Part shown: one piece after another, positions 10,568 to 19,277 of the stretch
How the letters are laid out: each line of letters begins with the position of its first letter
Position numbering within the stretch: the stretch's first letter is position 1
Origin: SZUA-35 sp963781035
GTDB taxonomy: Bacteria; Actinomycetota; Acidimicrobiia; Acidimicrobiales; SZUA-35
Direction: 5' to 3'
Length of the DNA stretch: 64,000 bases
NCBI GenBank assembly: GCA_963781035.1
Contig: CAWAEN010000009.1
Location: forward strand, 565,205 to 629,204
Translations under genes and position numbers: made by a program
Notes under the pieces: generated by a model
Database searches by the model: none
Seen by the model: only the letters and a program-made list of their open reading frames with translations
Told to the model about the DNA's origin: nothing

Positions 10568-12364
10568 TCAGCGGAACTGGTCTGGGGTCAGTGCGAACAG
10601 GTCGTCGGCTCCTGCTTGCACCGCTCCCAACAGCCCGTTGGCCGTCGGCAGGATCTGCTCACCGAAGAACACCGCAGCCACGAACTTGGACTCGTAGAAG
10701 TCCGAGTCCTCCGGACCTGCGCCGGATGCCATCCGCTCCGCTGCGTGCAACGCCGACTGGGCCATGAACCCGCCGCAGACCACCGTGCCGAGCAATCGCA
10801 GGAACGGCGACGATCCTGCCAGGGCGTCGTCCGGATCGCCGACCCCGAGCAACCACTCGGTGGCGCGACGAGCCGTGAGGCACGCATCGACGAGGTTGGC
10901 CCCGAACTGCGCCGTGCGTTCGCTCTTGCTCAACTCGGTCGCCGCTTCCTCGAATTCGGCGAGCAGGTCGAAGATCACTCCGCCACCTCGCATCGACAGC
11001 TTGCGACCGACGAGATCCGCGGCCTGGATGCCATTGGTCCCCTCGTAGATCGGGCCGATGCGGATGTCGCGGTAGTGCTGGGCGACCCCGGATTCCTCGA
11101 CGTATCCCATGCCGCCGTAGATCTGGAGCGTGATCGAGGTCAACTCGCTGCCGAGGTCGGTGCACAATCCCTTGGACAGAGGAATCAGCAGGTCGGCCAG
11201 TTCTTGAGCACCACTCCGCTCGTCTGGGTCCGCTGCAGCAGACGACCGGTCGATGGCAACGGCATTGCGATACGTCAGCAGTCGCATTGCGTCGATCCAC
11301 GCTCGCTGGGTCATCAGCATGCGACGAACATCGGGGTGATCGATGATCGGACTCTGGGTCCCCTTTTCCGCTCCCCGAGCCGTTCCCTGTCGACGCTCCA
11401 TGGCGTAGTCGAGACCATCCTGGAAGGACCGCTCAGCGAGCGAGAGACCCTGCAAGCCGACCGAGAGCCGGGCGTTGTTCATCATCGTGAACATGTTGCG
11501 CATACCGGTGAACTCATCGCCGACCGGCCACCCGATCGCACCGTCGTTGTCACCGTAGGACAGCACGCACGTGGGACTGCCGTGGATGCCCAGCTTGTGT
11601 TCGATCGAGACACACTGGACGTCGTTGCGTTCGCCGAGCGTTCCGTCGTCGTTGATCAGGAACTTGGGAACGACGAACATCGTGATTCCCCTCGTGCCGG
11701 GAGGGGCACCCGGGGTCCGGGCCAGCACGAGGTGGATGATGTTGTCGGCCATGTCGTGCTCGCCGTACGTGATCCAGATCTTCTGCCCCGTGATTCGATA
11801 CGAGCCGTCGCCGACCGGGATCGCCTTGGTGGCGACAGCGCCGACATCGGACCCGGCCTGTGGTTCGGACAGGTTCATGGTTCCCGCCCACTCACCGGTG
11901 AGCATCTTCGGCAGGAACATGTTCTTCTGATCGTCCGACCCGTGATGCAGGAATGCATCGATGGCGCCTTGGGTGAGCAGCGGACACAGCGAGAACGCCA
12001 TGTTCGCACTGGTCAACATCTCCTGGATCGCAAGCCCGACCACCCAGGGGAAACCACCACCGCCGAAGTCCGGTTCGAAGGGAATTGCACCGAAGCCGGA
12101 CTCGACGTACTGCCGATAGGCGGCCTTGAAGGAGTCCGGGGTCACCACCGACCCGTCCTCGTGCCACGTCGTGTGGATCGTGTCGCCGTCGACGTTGGTG
12201 GGCGCAACAACGTCAGCGATCCAGCGCCCCACCTCGCCGAGCACCATCTGAACGGTCTCCTGATCGACATGACCGAATCTGTCGGTCTCGAGCAGATCTG
12301 GGAAACCAGACACCTCATCGAGGACGTAGCGGATGTCGCGGAGGGGCGGTGCGTAGTCAGTCAC
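10568..12364 (-). CDS. Acyl-CoA dehydrogenase, ~600-residue FadE type
   Basis: FAD enzyme of fatty-acid beta-oxidation that oxidises acyl-CoA to the 2-enoyl-CoA. The GTG at 12364 opens with VTDYAPPLRDIRYVLDEV, the usual start of the long FadE form with an N-terminal extension; the frame stays open upstream but only as antisense to another gene. FAD-binding is seen in TMNLSEPQAGSDVGA and KIWITYGEHD, and the catalytic Glu lies in GPIYEGTNGIQA. The 598-residue length with an extra C-terminal helical domain matches mycobacterial FadE5-like enzymes rather than 380-residue short forms. lgt follows after 65 nt. Confidence 0.92.
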   Translation of the reverse strand: MTDYAPPLRDIRYVLDEVSGFPDLLETDRFGHVDQETVQMVLGEVGRWIADVVAPTNVDGDTIHTTWHEDGSVVTPDSFKAAYRQYVESGFGAIPFEPDFGGGGFPWVVGLAIQEMLTSANMAFSLCPLLTQGAIDAFLHHGSDDQKNMFLPKMLTGEWAGTMNLSEPQAGSDVGAVATKAIPVGDGSYRITGQKIWITYGEHDMADNIIHLVLARTPGAPPGTRGITMFVVPKFLINDDGTLGERNDVQCVSIEHKLGIHGSPTCVLSYGDNDGAIGWPVGDEFTGMRNMFTMMNNARLSVGLQGLSLAERSFQDGLDYAMERRQGTARGAEKGTQSPIIDHPDVRRMLMTQRAWIDAMRLLTYRNAVAIDRSSAAADPDERSGAQELADLLIPLSKGLCTDLGSELTSITLQIYGGMGYVEESGVAQHYRDIRIGPIYEGTNGIQAADLVGRKLSMRGGGVIFDLLAEFEEAATELSKSERTAQFGANLVDACLTARRATEWLLGVGDPDDALAGSSPFLRLLGTVVCGGFMAQSALHAAERMASGAGPEDSDFYESKFVAAVFFGEQILPTANGLLGAVQAGADDLFALTPDQFR

Positions 12365-12505
12365 GGACCAGAGCCTACCGACGTCGCTCCTGGGGCGGAA
12401 AACGAGCCGCGGTTCGTTCGTGCCGCCCATCAGTGTCACAAAGCCGTTCAAGTTTTTGCACACGGATCGACCGATGACATAGCTGCGCCCACCCGGAGAA
12501 CGACC

Positions 12506-14482
12506 GTGCCTGACACTGCTACGACAACCGAACCAACCACGGACCCGAAAGCGATGCCCACGTCGCGTCGGGCCCTCCTGCTGGCCGGCACGGCGCTGGT
12601 CGCCACCGCCTGCAACCCACTCGGCGGGGGCGACGAAACTGCCGCCGGCGATGCGGAGGGAGATCCGGCCGAACTGTCGATGTTCGACGGGCAGCCGCTC
12701 GTCGACGACGGGAACGGCAACACAGAACCGGCGCTGGACGGACCCCTCGTCGCTGTCGGCGATCAGGACGAACCGAAAGCCGGCTCGTCGACCACGACGA
12801 CGAGCAAACCCGGGACCAACGGCACGAGCGGCGGATCGAACGGCGGCACCGGTACCGGAGGCGGGAGCAGCGGCGGAACGACGGCCACAACGGCAGCCGT
12901 CGCCACCACACTTCCCCGCCCGAGCACCACGGCAGGACCCACCACCACCGCAGCACCGACCACCGCAGCACCCACCACGGCCGCACCGACCACTGCCGCA
13001 CCCACCACGGCCGCACCCACCACGGCACCACCGACAACGGTCCCACCCCCACCCCCGCCGGCTGCCAGTGCCCGACTCGTGACGTCCCGCCTCACGTTCG
13101 GCATCACCCCCGAGGTCGACCAATCGGTCATCGCTCTCGGCATCGGCGGATGGATCGAGGACCAACTCTCGAAGAACCGGCCGGATCCGGCAATCGAGAA
13201 CCTCTTCTCCGGCTACCAGATCCTCAACGGCACCCCGAAGCAGGCCTACGACGCGATCAGGGCCGAGTCCGACAACGAACGAGAGATCACCCACGCGCAA
13301 CTGATTCGAGCCCGCTACAGCTCGCATCAGCTGTTCGAGATGATGACCCACCTCTGGATGGACCACTTCAACATCAGCTTCGGAGGCGACAGCAACGCCT
13401 ACACGGTCGCCTATCAGGAGCAGGTGATCCGACCGAACGCGATGGGCCGTTTCGCCGACCTGCTCGTGGCGACCGCCGAGTCCGGTCCGATGATGGAGTA
13501 CCTCGACAACACCGACTCCGATGCCAGGCGAGGTATCAACGAGAACTACGGCCGTGAACTCCTCGAGCTCCACACCCTCGGCATCGATGAGCAGGGCAAC
13601 CAGATCTACAGCGAGGACGACGTCGTCGGCGCCGCCCATGTCATGAGTGGCTGGGCCAGAGAAGGCAGCCGGGACAGCGCCAACTACGGCCAGTTCCTGT
13701 ACCGGCCCGAGTACCACTCGACCGACGCCGTTTCCCTCCTGGGCGGTCAGTGGACCAATGCCGGCCTCGCCGGAAAAGCAGCAGGCGACAGTCTGTTGCA
13801 GTTCCTCGCCCGCCATCCGCAAACCGCCCAATACGTCTGCTTCAAGCTCTGCCGACGATTCGTGGCCGATGCCCCACCGGCCGCGCTCGTGGCGTCAGCG
13901 GCGTCGGTGTACCTCGCCAACGACACCGCCATCGTTCCCGTCCTGCGTCACATCTTCAACAGCCCGGAGTTCGCCACGTCCGGCGGCCAGAAGGTGCGGC
14001 GGCCGTTCGAGCTGCTGGCGGCCGCCATGCGATCGCTCGGTACGAGTGTCCCGATCGATCCCCAGTCAGACGGCGCCGAGGACCTGATCCGGGCCCTCCA
14101 ACGAATGGGCCATCAGCCGTGGCGGTGGGAGACGCCCGATGGCTACCCGGACGAGGCACTGCCGTGGGTCAACTCGAACGCCCTCCTCTTGGGGTGGGAG
14201 TTCACGAGCCGCCTCGCCCGCGACCAGCTCACACGACCGGACGACGACTCGCCGCTCGTGACCGACCTGGCGGCACTTCGCGGCAACGCTTCCACTGCCG
14301 CCGAACTGTTCGACCGACTCACCTTCCGCTGCAACATCGGCGATCTCCCCGCGGAACTCCGCGACGGGCTCCTTGCGCTGCTCGAACTCGGACCGGACAC
14401 ACCGGCCGGTGACGTCGACGACGACTCCCTCATCGAGCTCACGACCTTCCTCCTCGCCCACCCACTCTTCCTGCTTCGCTGA
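12506..14482 (+). CDS. DUF1800 family exported protein with PT-rich linker
   Basis: A 658-residue protein of the DUF1800 family, function unknown, usually encoded beside a DUF1501 protein, as here. The N-terminus has twin arginines and a hydrophobic core ending in a cysteine (SRRALLLAGTALVATAC), suggesting Tat export and possibly lipidation, though the residue at -3 is not the usual Leu. A low-complexity linker of TTAAP repeats spans about residues 105-185. The DUF1800 body follows, with LTFGITPEV, HLWMDHFNISF, NENYGRELLELHTLG and CFKLCRRFVAD. GTG 12506 is used because the frame from it is clean; ATG 12555 just before the twin Arg is a good alternative. The DUF1501 gene starts 13 nt later. 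Confidence 0.85.
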   Translation: MPDTATTTEPTTDPKAMPTSRRALLLAGTALVATACNPLGGGDETAAGDAEGDPAELSMFDGQPLVDDGNGNTEPALDGPLVAVGDQDEPKAGSSTTTTSKPGTNGTSGGSNGGTGTGGGSSGGTTATTAAVATTLPRPSTTAGPTTTAAPTTAAPTTAAPTTAAPTTAAPTTAPPTTVPPPPPPAASARLVTSRLTFGITPEVDQSVIALGIGGWIEDQLSKNRPDPAIENLFSGYQILNGTPKQAYDAIRAESDNEREITHAQLIRARYSSHQLFEMMTHLWMDHFNISFGGDSNAYTVAYQEQVIRPNAMGRFADLLVATAESGPMMEYLDNTDSDARRGINENYGRELLELHTLGIDEQGNQIYSEDDVVGAAHVMSGWAREGSRDSANYGQFLYRPEYHSTDAVSLLGGQWTNAGLAGKAAGDSLLQFLARHPQTAQYVCFKLCRRFVADAPPAALVASAASVYLANDTAIVPVLRHIFNSPEFATSGGQKVRRPFELLAAAMRSLGTSVPIDPQSDGAEDLIRALQRMGHQPWRWETPDGYPDEALPWVNSNALLLGWEFTSRLARDQLTRPDDDSPLVTDLAALRGNASTAAELFDRLTFRCNIGDLPAELRDGLLALLELGPDTPAGDVDDDSLIELTTFLLAHPLFLLR

Positions 14483-14495
14483 TCGGAACTCCACG

Positions 14496-15803
14496 ATGAC
14501 GACCACCCCTCTCGCCACCGCCTCGGCCCCTTCCGCCGGTGTCAGACGCACCTCGCGCCGCTCCTTCCTCCGATCATCCGCCTGCGCCGCCGGTGTTGCG
14601 TCGACCCTCGCCCTCCGGCCACAACTCGCCTTCGCAACGCCATCCAACCCGGCTGCCGGAGATGCGCTCGTCGTCATCTTCCTTCGCGGCGGAGCCGACG
14701 GCCTCTCACTGGCTCCCCCGATCGGCGCCGCCTACGACTCGTACGCCGCGATTCGGCCGACCATTGCCATCACGCCGGACCAGTCGCTCCCCCTCGACTC
14801 GTCCAACGTCAATGCCTCGTTCCCTCAGGGCCTCGACGGCGTCATCGGGCTGCACCCTCAGTTCCAGCCGCTCTACGACAGCGTGTGGGCCGCCGGCCAG
14901 ATGGCCGTGCTCCCCGCATCGGGACTTCCCGACGCCGAGAGTCGCACCCGCAGCCACTTCGAGGCATCGGAGTTCTGGGAACGAGGATCGGCGAGTCCTT
15001 CGGTACGCACCGGCTTCCTCGCCAGACTGGAAGCGGCACTCAACGCACCGGGACCGGTCGCCGGGGTCGCAGCCGACGGCAACACGAACGAGATCCTTCG
15101 CGGTTCGCGCCACAGCTTCAACGTCAACGATCTCAACAGCTTCGGGGTGAACGGCTTCCGCAACCGCACCAGGGCCGAGACTGCGCTGCGCTCGATGTAC
15201 TCGGGCACCGGACTCGTGAACGTCGAGGGTGCTTCGACATTGAGCGTGAGCGGCCTGTTGCAGGACCTCACCACCGACGGCACGAACTTCCCCAACACGG
15301 GGATCGGCCGAGACCTGCGCGACGTCAGCGTGATGTTGAAGGCCAACATCGGCCTGGTCAGCGCCGTCGTCAACACCGGCGGGTGGGACCATCATGATGA
15401 GCTGGGAACCGCGGTCGACCCCGACGGGCGCTTCTACCGCCGGGTGGCCGACCTGGGCCAGGGCATCCAAGCCTTCATCGACGAACTCGGTCCCGCCGGT
15501 CTTGCCGAAACCACCATCGCCGTCATCTCCGAGTTCGGACGAACGGTCGACGAGAACGGCAATGGCGGCACCGACCACGGTCGAGCAGGGACGATGTTCC
15601 TCATCGGTGGCGGAGTCCAGGGCGGAGTGTTCGGCAACGACTACCCCGACATCGTCGAAGAGGACAGCAACAACCGCCGTGCGTTCCGAGTCCTCACCGA
15701 CTACCGACAGGGCCTCGAAGAGATCCTTGCCACTCGCATCGGTGTGTCGAGCTTGTTCCCCACGAAGGCACCGGGGACGACTCTCGGCGTCGCTCGCCCC
15801 TGA
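14496..15803 (+). CDS. DUF1501 family Tat-exported protein
   Basis: 435-residue member of DUF1501, a sulfatase/alkaline-phosphatase-like fold family of unknown substrate. The Tat signal is clear: TSRRSFLRSSACAAGVAS followed by AFA-type cleavage. Body motifs are VIFLRGGADGLSLAPP, GLHPQFQPLYD, HFEASEFWERG, NTGGWDHHDE and EFGRTVDENGNGGTDHGRA, the last holding likely metal ligands (D, H). It lies directly after the DUF1800 gene, and the two products probably work together outside the membrane. Start ATG 14496 lies 13 nt after the previous stop. Confidence 0.9.
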   Translation: MTTTPLATASAPSAGVRRTSRRSFLRSSACAAGVASTLALRPQLAFATPSNPAAGDALVVIFLRGGADGLSLAPPIGAAYDSYAAIRPTIAITPDQSLPLDSSNVNASFPQGLDGVIGLHPQFQPLYDSVWAAGQMAVLPASGLPDAESRTRSHFEASEFWERGSASPSVRTGFLARLEAALNAPGPVAGVAADGNTNEILRGSRHSFNVNDLNSFGVNGFRNRTRAETALRSMYSGTGLVNVEGASTLSVSGLLQDLTTDGTNFPNTGIGRDLRDVSVMLKANIGLVSAVVNTGGWDHHDELGTAVDPDGRFYRRVADLGQGIQAFIDELGPAGLAETTIAVISEFGRTVDENGNGGTDHGRAGTMFLIGGGVQGGVFGNDYPDIVEEDSNNRRAFRVLTDYRQGLEEILATRIGVSSLFPTKAPGTTLGVARP

Positions 15804-15832
15804 CTCGATCGGCCAGCGCTACCGTCCTCACC

Positions 15833-16735
15833 ATGACGGACGGCGAGTACCACTTCGATCACTCGGACCCCGAACCCACCGGACTGGTCGCCGCCCCTGG
15901 CGACGAGATCGAACCCAACCTGATCGAGCTCGGCACCGGAGTCTTCGCACTCGTGCGGAACGAGATCGGCTTCGGTGAGAGCTCCATCGGGCTCGTCATC
16001 GACGCCGATGGCCTCACCGTCATCGATACCGGTTCGACGCCCGTGCGAGGCAGGACGGCGCGGACTGCCATCGAGGCACTGACGAGCGAGATCGATGTTC
16101 CGCTGAAACGAGCCGTGATCACCTCGAGCCGCGTCACCCAGACCGGCGGGTCGGCGCTCTTCTGGCGCGCCGGTTTCTACGGCACGGAAGTCGCGAGCGA
16201 CGAGCTCGACCAGCCGGTGAACCTCGGAGCGATCCGTCGGCTGCTCCCTCAGTTGGCCCCGGCCTACCACGACCACTTCGAGACTCGACCCATCACACAC
16301 ACCGTCGACGAGGAGGCGTGGCTGACACCATCGATCCGCCTCCTACCGACAACAGGCGAGGCCCCTCGCAACCTCGTGGCGCACCTTCCCGGCGTCGACA
16401 CCATCTTCCTCGGCGCCCTCGGGAGCTTCGGCGTTCGCCCACTGGCGTTCGCCGGGGACCCCGCCGTGTGGTCAGCCGAGCTCCGCCGGCTCGCCACGCT
16501 GGCAACCACCTTCGTGCCGGGCCACGGCACGGTCGGAGGTCGAGGCGACGTGGAGACGCTCGCCGACTACCTCGATGCGTGCGTCGCCGCCGACGGCGCC
16601 GATGTCGCGCCTGGCCCGTGGGATGATTGGACCAATCCCGAGTTCGACGCGATCAACACCGAACGGGCGGCTCGCCTGGCGCGGGGCGACCACGCCGTTC
16701 CGACCGCGATGCTGTCGCTGCTCGGACTCGGCTGA
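15833..16735 (+). CDS. Metallo-beta-lactamase-fold protein lacking the HxHxDH motif
   Basis: 300-residue protein with the outline of a metallo-beta-lactamase fold: an early strand GLVIDADGLTVIDTGST, the turn before the metal site (LKRAVITSSRVTQTGGSALF), a later HLPGVDTIFLGAL strand and PGHGT. In active members the third element reads THxHxDHxGG; here the histidines and aspartate are replaced (TSSRVTQTGG), while the fold-defining TGG and PGHG remain. It therefore looks like a non-catalytic or differently acting member. It follows the DUF1501 gene by 29 nt and may be in the same transcript. Confidence 0.7.
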   Translation: MTDGEYHFDHSDPEPTGLVAAPGDEIEPNLIELGTGVFALVRNEIGFGESSIGLVIDADGLTVIDTGSTPVRGRTARTAIEALTSEIDVPLKRAVITSSRVTQTGGSALFWRAGFYGTEVASDELDQPVNLGAIRRLLPQLAPAYHDHFETRPITHTVDEEAWLTPSIRLLPTTGEAPRNLVAHLPGVDTIFLGALGSFGVRPLAFAGDPAVWSAELRRLATLATTFVPGHGTVGGRGDVETLADYLDACVAADGADVAPGPWDDWTNPEFDAINTERAARLARGDHAVPTAMLSLLGLG

Positions 16736-16776
16736 CCCGTTGATCGGCGGCGCGGAGCAGTTGTGGGACGGGCGCC

Positions 16777-17256
16777 TCAGACGAGCTGGGCGTCGACCTG
16801 CTCCATGGCGTCGTCCTCGGAGACGTCGAGGGCGAACGACAACTCGGACACCAGCACCTTGCGGGCCTTGGAGTACATGTTCTTCTCGCCGGCCGAGAGC
16901 CCCTTGGCGTTCTCACGAAGTGCGAGGTTCCGCACGACCTCTGCCACCTGATAGACATCGCCGGACTTCAGCTTCTCCTGGTGGTTCTTGAAGCGACGGC
17001 TCCAGTTGGCCGGCTCGCGCACGTCCTTCTTGGCCAGGAGCACGAAGAGATCCTCGACGTCTTCGAGGCTGATCGGAGGGCGCATTCCGACCTCGTCGAC
17101 CTTGTCGACGGGAACGCGCACGGTGAGATCGTCGTGGGCGGTCTTCAGAACGAAGTACTTGGTCTTCTCACCACCGAACTCGATGGTTTCGGTCTTTTCG
17201 ATGATGGCCGCACCGTGGTGGGGGTAAACCACTCGGTCTCCGGACTTGAAGGTCAT
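16777..17256 (-). CDS. carD: CarD family RNA polymerase-binding regulator
   Basis: CarD binds the RNA polymerase beta subunit and the upstream edge of the promoter bubble, stabilising open complexes, notably at rRNA promoters; it is essential in mycobacteria. The 159-residue protein starts FKSGDRVVYPHHGAAIIE, the Tudor-like polymerase-interaction domain, and continues into the helical DNA-binding part with NWSRRFKNHQEKLKSGD and NMYSKARKVLVSELS; the basic patch and bubble-wedging Trp are in that segment. ATG 17256 is chosen because homology begins there. An extended -10 promoter lies about 40 nt upstream. Confidence 0.95.
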   Translation of the reverse strand: MTFKSGDRVVYPHHGAAIIEKTETIEFGGEKTKYFVLKTAHDDLTVRVPVDKVDEVGMRPPISLEDVEDLFVLLAKKDVREPANWSRRFKNHQEKLKSGDVYQVAEVVRNLALRENAKGLSAGEKNMYSKARKVLVSELSFALDVSEDDAMEQVDAQLV

Positions 17257-17302
17257 GGATCTCCTCACAACGGCTCCGCCGGAAGGGCGGGCAGAACCCC
17301 CC

Positions 17303-17311
17303 ATTGTAGCA
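17303..17311 (-). promoter_or_regulatory. Extended -10 promoter of carD
   Basis: On the minus strand the sequence reads TGCTACAAT, an extended -10 element (TG-N-TACAAT), one base from the TATAAT consensus and AT-rich against the GC-rich background. It would start transcription near 17296, giving carD a leader of about 40 nt. No strong -35 is visible, as expected for an extended -10 promoter. Confidence 0.55.
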
Positions 17312-17346
17312 TTTGCGATGCGGGCTCGGGCGCCGGCCGAACCCTC

Positions 17347-17520
17347 CTACAGCAGGCTGAGGAAGCCGGTCAGCGTGGTGGCCACCATCGCAACGACCGC
17401 CAGAATCACGAACCAGAACATCAGCGGGTTCCGTCGTCGAAGTGGCAGGATCTCGTCGTTGTGGTCGCGGGTGGGGCGGGGTGTGGTGATTCGCCCGCCA
17501 CCCTTGTTCTGTCTGGCCAT
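17347..17520 (-). CDS. Small single-pass membrane protein, 57 residues
   Basis: A short open frame from ATG 17520 to TAG 17347. The translation starts MARQNKGGGRITTPRP, has a charged middle (RDHNDEILPLRRRNP) and ends in one strong hydrophobic helix (LMFWFVILAVVAMVATTLTG) close to the C-terminus. The charge pattern predicts a cytoplasmic N-terminus and a C-terminal tail-anchor-like helix. Codon use has strong third-position G/C, like its neighbours, which supports coding. No family recognised. It lies between carD and the DUF4282 gene on the same strand. Confidence 0.6.
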   Translation of the reverse strand: MARQNKGGGRITTPRPTRDHNDEILPLRRRNPLMFWFVILAVVAMVATTLTGFLSLL

Positions 17521-17538
17521 GTACCGAGGCTAGACACG

Positions 17539-17569
17539 CCGGAGGCGCAGGCCATGCCTGCGCCTCCGG
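17539..17569 (-). terminator. Perfect 14-bp hairpin after the DUF4282 gene
   Basis: CCGGAGGCGCAGGC and its exact complement are separated by a 3-nt loop (CAT). The hairpin starts 24 nt beyond the stop of the DUF4282 gene and lies immediately before the 57-residue protein gene. No T-tract follows on the minus strand, typical of high-GC actinobacterial terminators. Confidence 0.6.
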
Positions 17570-17592
17570 GGAACGATCCGCTGACGTACTCG

Positions 17593-18079
17593 TCACATGT
17601 CGGCCTTGAGCGACTTGACCTCTTCGTAGGTGCGGAAGGCGACGATCACGAACTCCGTCTGGATCCTCACGATGATCAGGTAGAGCAGCGTGAACAGCGG
17701 CACGAGGATCAGTCCGATGATGATGCCCGCTCCACCACTGGCCAGCGTGACAAGCAGGAAACCGACACCGCCGAGGCAGATCAGCACGACCGCCACGATG
17801 TACAAGATCCTGATGACCTTCGGCGCCAGGAACGAGCTGAGGCTGAAGTCGAACAGCGTGGGGAAGAAACCCTTGTAGTCGGCATCGGTTCCCCCCATGC
17901 CCGGCATCGAGGTCATGGCCTGGGCTGCACCTCCGCCGAGGCCGGCGCCGAGGCCCCCACCGGGAGCCGCTTGCGGGCCACCCTGCCAGGCTGATCCATC
18001 CCAGTACCGCTGAGTGTGCCGGAGGATCTCCCTCCGCGTGGTACCAGCCAGCTGGACGTTCACTTCCCATGTCGCTCAT
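17593..18079 (-). CDS. DUF2510-DUF4282 membrane protein (frameshifted)
   Basis: Small membrane protein with an N-terminal DUF2510-like motif (AGWYHAEGDPP ... RYWDGSAWQGG, an extracytoplasmic or cytoplasmic W-x-D-G element common in actinobacteria), a Gly/Ala/Pro-rich linker, and a C-terminal DUF4282 region with two hydrophobic helices (IRILYIVAVVLICLGGVGFLL and IIIGLILVPLFTLLYLIIV) ending in an amphipathic helix. Function unknown. ATG 18079 is preceded by GAAGGGA at good spacing. The two halves of the DUF2510 motif are in different frames; a single shift near 18010 restores the known pattern, so I treat it as one gene. Confidence 0.75.
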
Positions 18080-18168
18080 GCCATTCCCTTCCATTTGGTC
18101 GAGCTGGCGAGACCTTAGTCACCATCACGGGACCATGCCGCGATAGTCACCTCACGACCATGGCTGCA

Positions 18169-18200
18169 GCAGCTCACAATGGGTGCTGCAGCTCACAATG
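18169..18200. repeat. Two 13-bp direct repeats upstream of galE
   Basis: GCAGCTCACAATG occurs at 18169-18181 and again at 18188-18200, a 19-bp period, 28 nt before the galE start codon. It could be a tandem regulator site or a small duplication. Confidence 0.5.
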
Positions 18201-18227
18201 CTGCGATCCTCTGTCGATGGAGAAGCC

Positions 18228-19257
18228 ATGACCCGAACCATCCTCGTGACCGGCGGCGCCGGCTACATCGGAAGCCACACCGTCCTCCTCCTGCTCGAGC
18301 AGGGGCACGAGGTCGTCGTGGTCGATGACCTGTCGAACAGCTCGGAGAAGTCCATCGAGGCGGTGCAACGACTGACCGAGCGGAACGTCTCCTTCATCGA
18401 GGCGGATCTCACCGACCCGACCGTGCTCGACCCGGTGTTCGCGGCGCATCCGATCGAGGCTGTCATCCACTTCGCGGGCCTCAAGGCCGTCGGCGAGTCG
18501 GTCGAGAAGCCCCTGCGCTACTACCAGGTCAATCTGGGATCGACCATGAACCTGCTCGACGCCATGATGCGACACGACGTGTGGGACTTCGTCTTCTCGA
18601 GCTCGGCCACCGTCTATGGAGACCCGGAGATCCTCCCGATCCCCGAAGGCGCAGCGACCGGTCCGACCAATCCGTACGGTCGAACCAAGCTGATGGTCGA
18701 GGACATCTGCCGAGATCTGGCCGCATCCGATCCGAGGTGGAGGATCAGCCTGCTCCGGTACTTCAACCCGGTCGGCGCCCACGCCAGCGGCGACATCGGC
18801 GAAGATCCGGCTGGGCCAGCCGAACAACCTCGTCCCGTTCGTCATGCAGGTGGCCGTCGGACGCCGGGAGAAGCTCCGTATCTACGGCGACGACTACGAC
18901 ACGCCCGACGGCACCGGGGTCCGCGACTACATCCATGTCGTCGACCTGGCTCTCGGCCACCTCGCCGCACTCGATCACATCGAGGCCGGTTGCGAAGAGA
19001 TCAACCTCGGCACCGGCACCGGCGCCTCGGTGCTCGACATCGTGCACGCAACAGAACGCATCAGCGGCAAGCCGGTCCCCTACGAGATCGTCGGTCGTCG
19101 AGCGGGCGACATCGCGACCTCCCTGGCCGACCCGCACAAGGCCAACGAGAAGCTCGAGTGGCGGGCCGACCGCAATCTCGACGTGATGATCAGCGACTCC
19201 TGGCGGTGGCAGTCGAAACATCCGCACGGGTTCGAAGGAGAACCGGGCGAGAGCTGA
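18228..19257 (+). CDS. galE: UDP-glucose 4-epimerase (frameshifted)
   Basis: NAD-dependent epimerase interconverting UDP-glucose and UDP-galactose for cell-wall and exopolysaccharide sugars. The Rossmann motif VTGGAGYIGSH, the HFAGLKAVGES region, catalytic FSSSATVYG and YGRTK (Ser/Tyr/Lys triad) and SLLRYFNPVGAH are all seen, then GTGVRDYIHVVDLALGH in the C-terminal half. One frame change near 18810 falls where the family has GEDPxGxPNNLxPF; sequence on both sides fits a single 343-residue enzyme. ATG 18228 has GGAGAA upstream. No other galactose genes are adjacent. Confidence 0.93.
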
Positions 19258-19277
19258 GTCCGGGAGCGATCGCCCGA

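Noticed and set aside
10568..13831. A 1087-codon minus-strand frame
   Set aside because: Only 10568-12364 is acyl-CoA dehydrogenase; the rest is the antisense of the DUF1800 gene, rich in Gly/Arg from reading the PT linker backwards.
10463..14482. A 1339-codon plus-strand frame
   Set aside because: The first two thirds are antisense to acyl-CoA dehydrogenase; the real gene begins at 12506.
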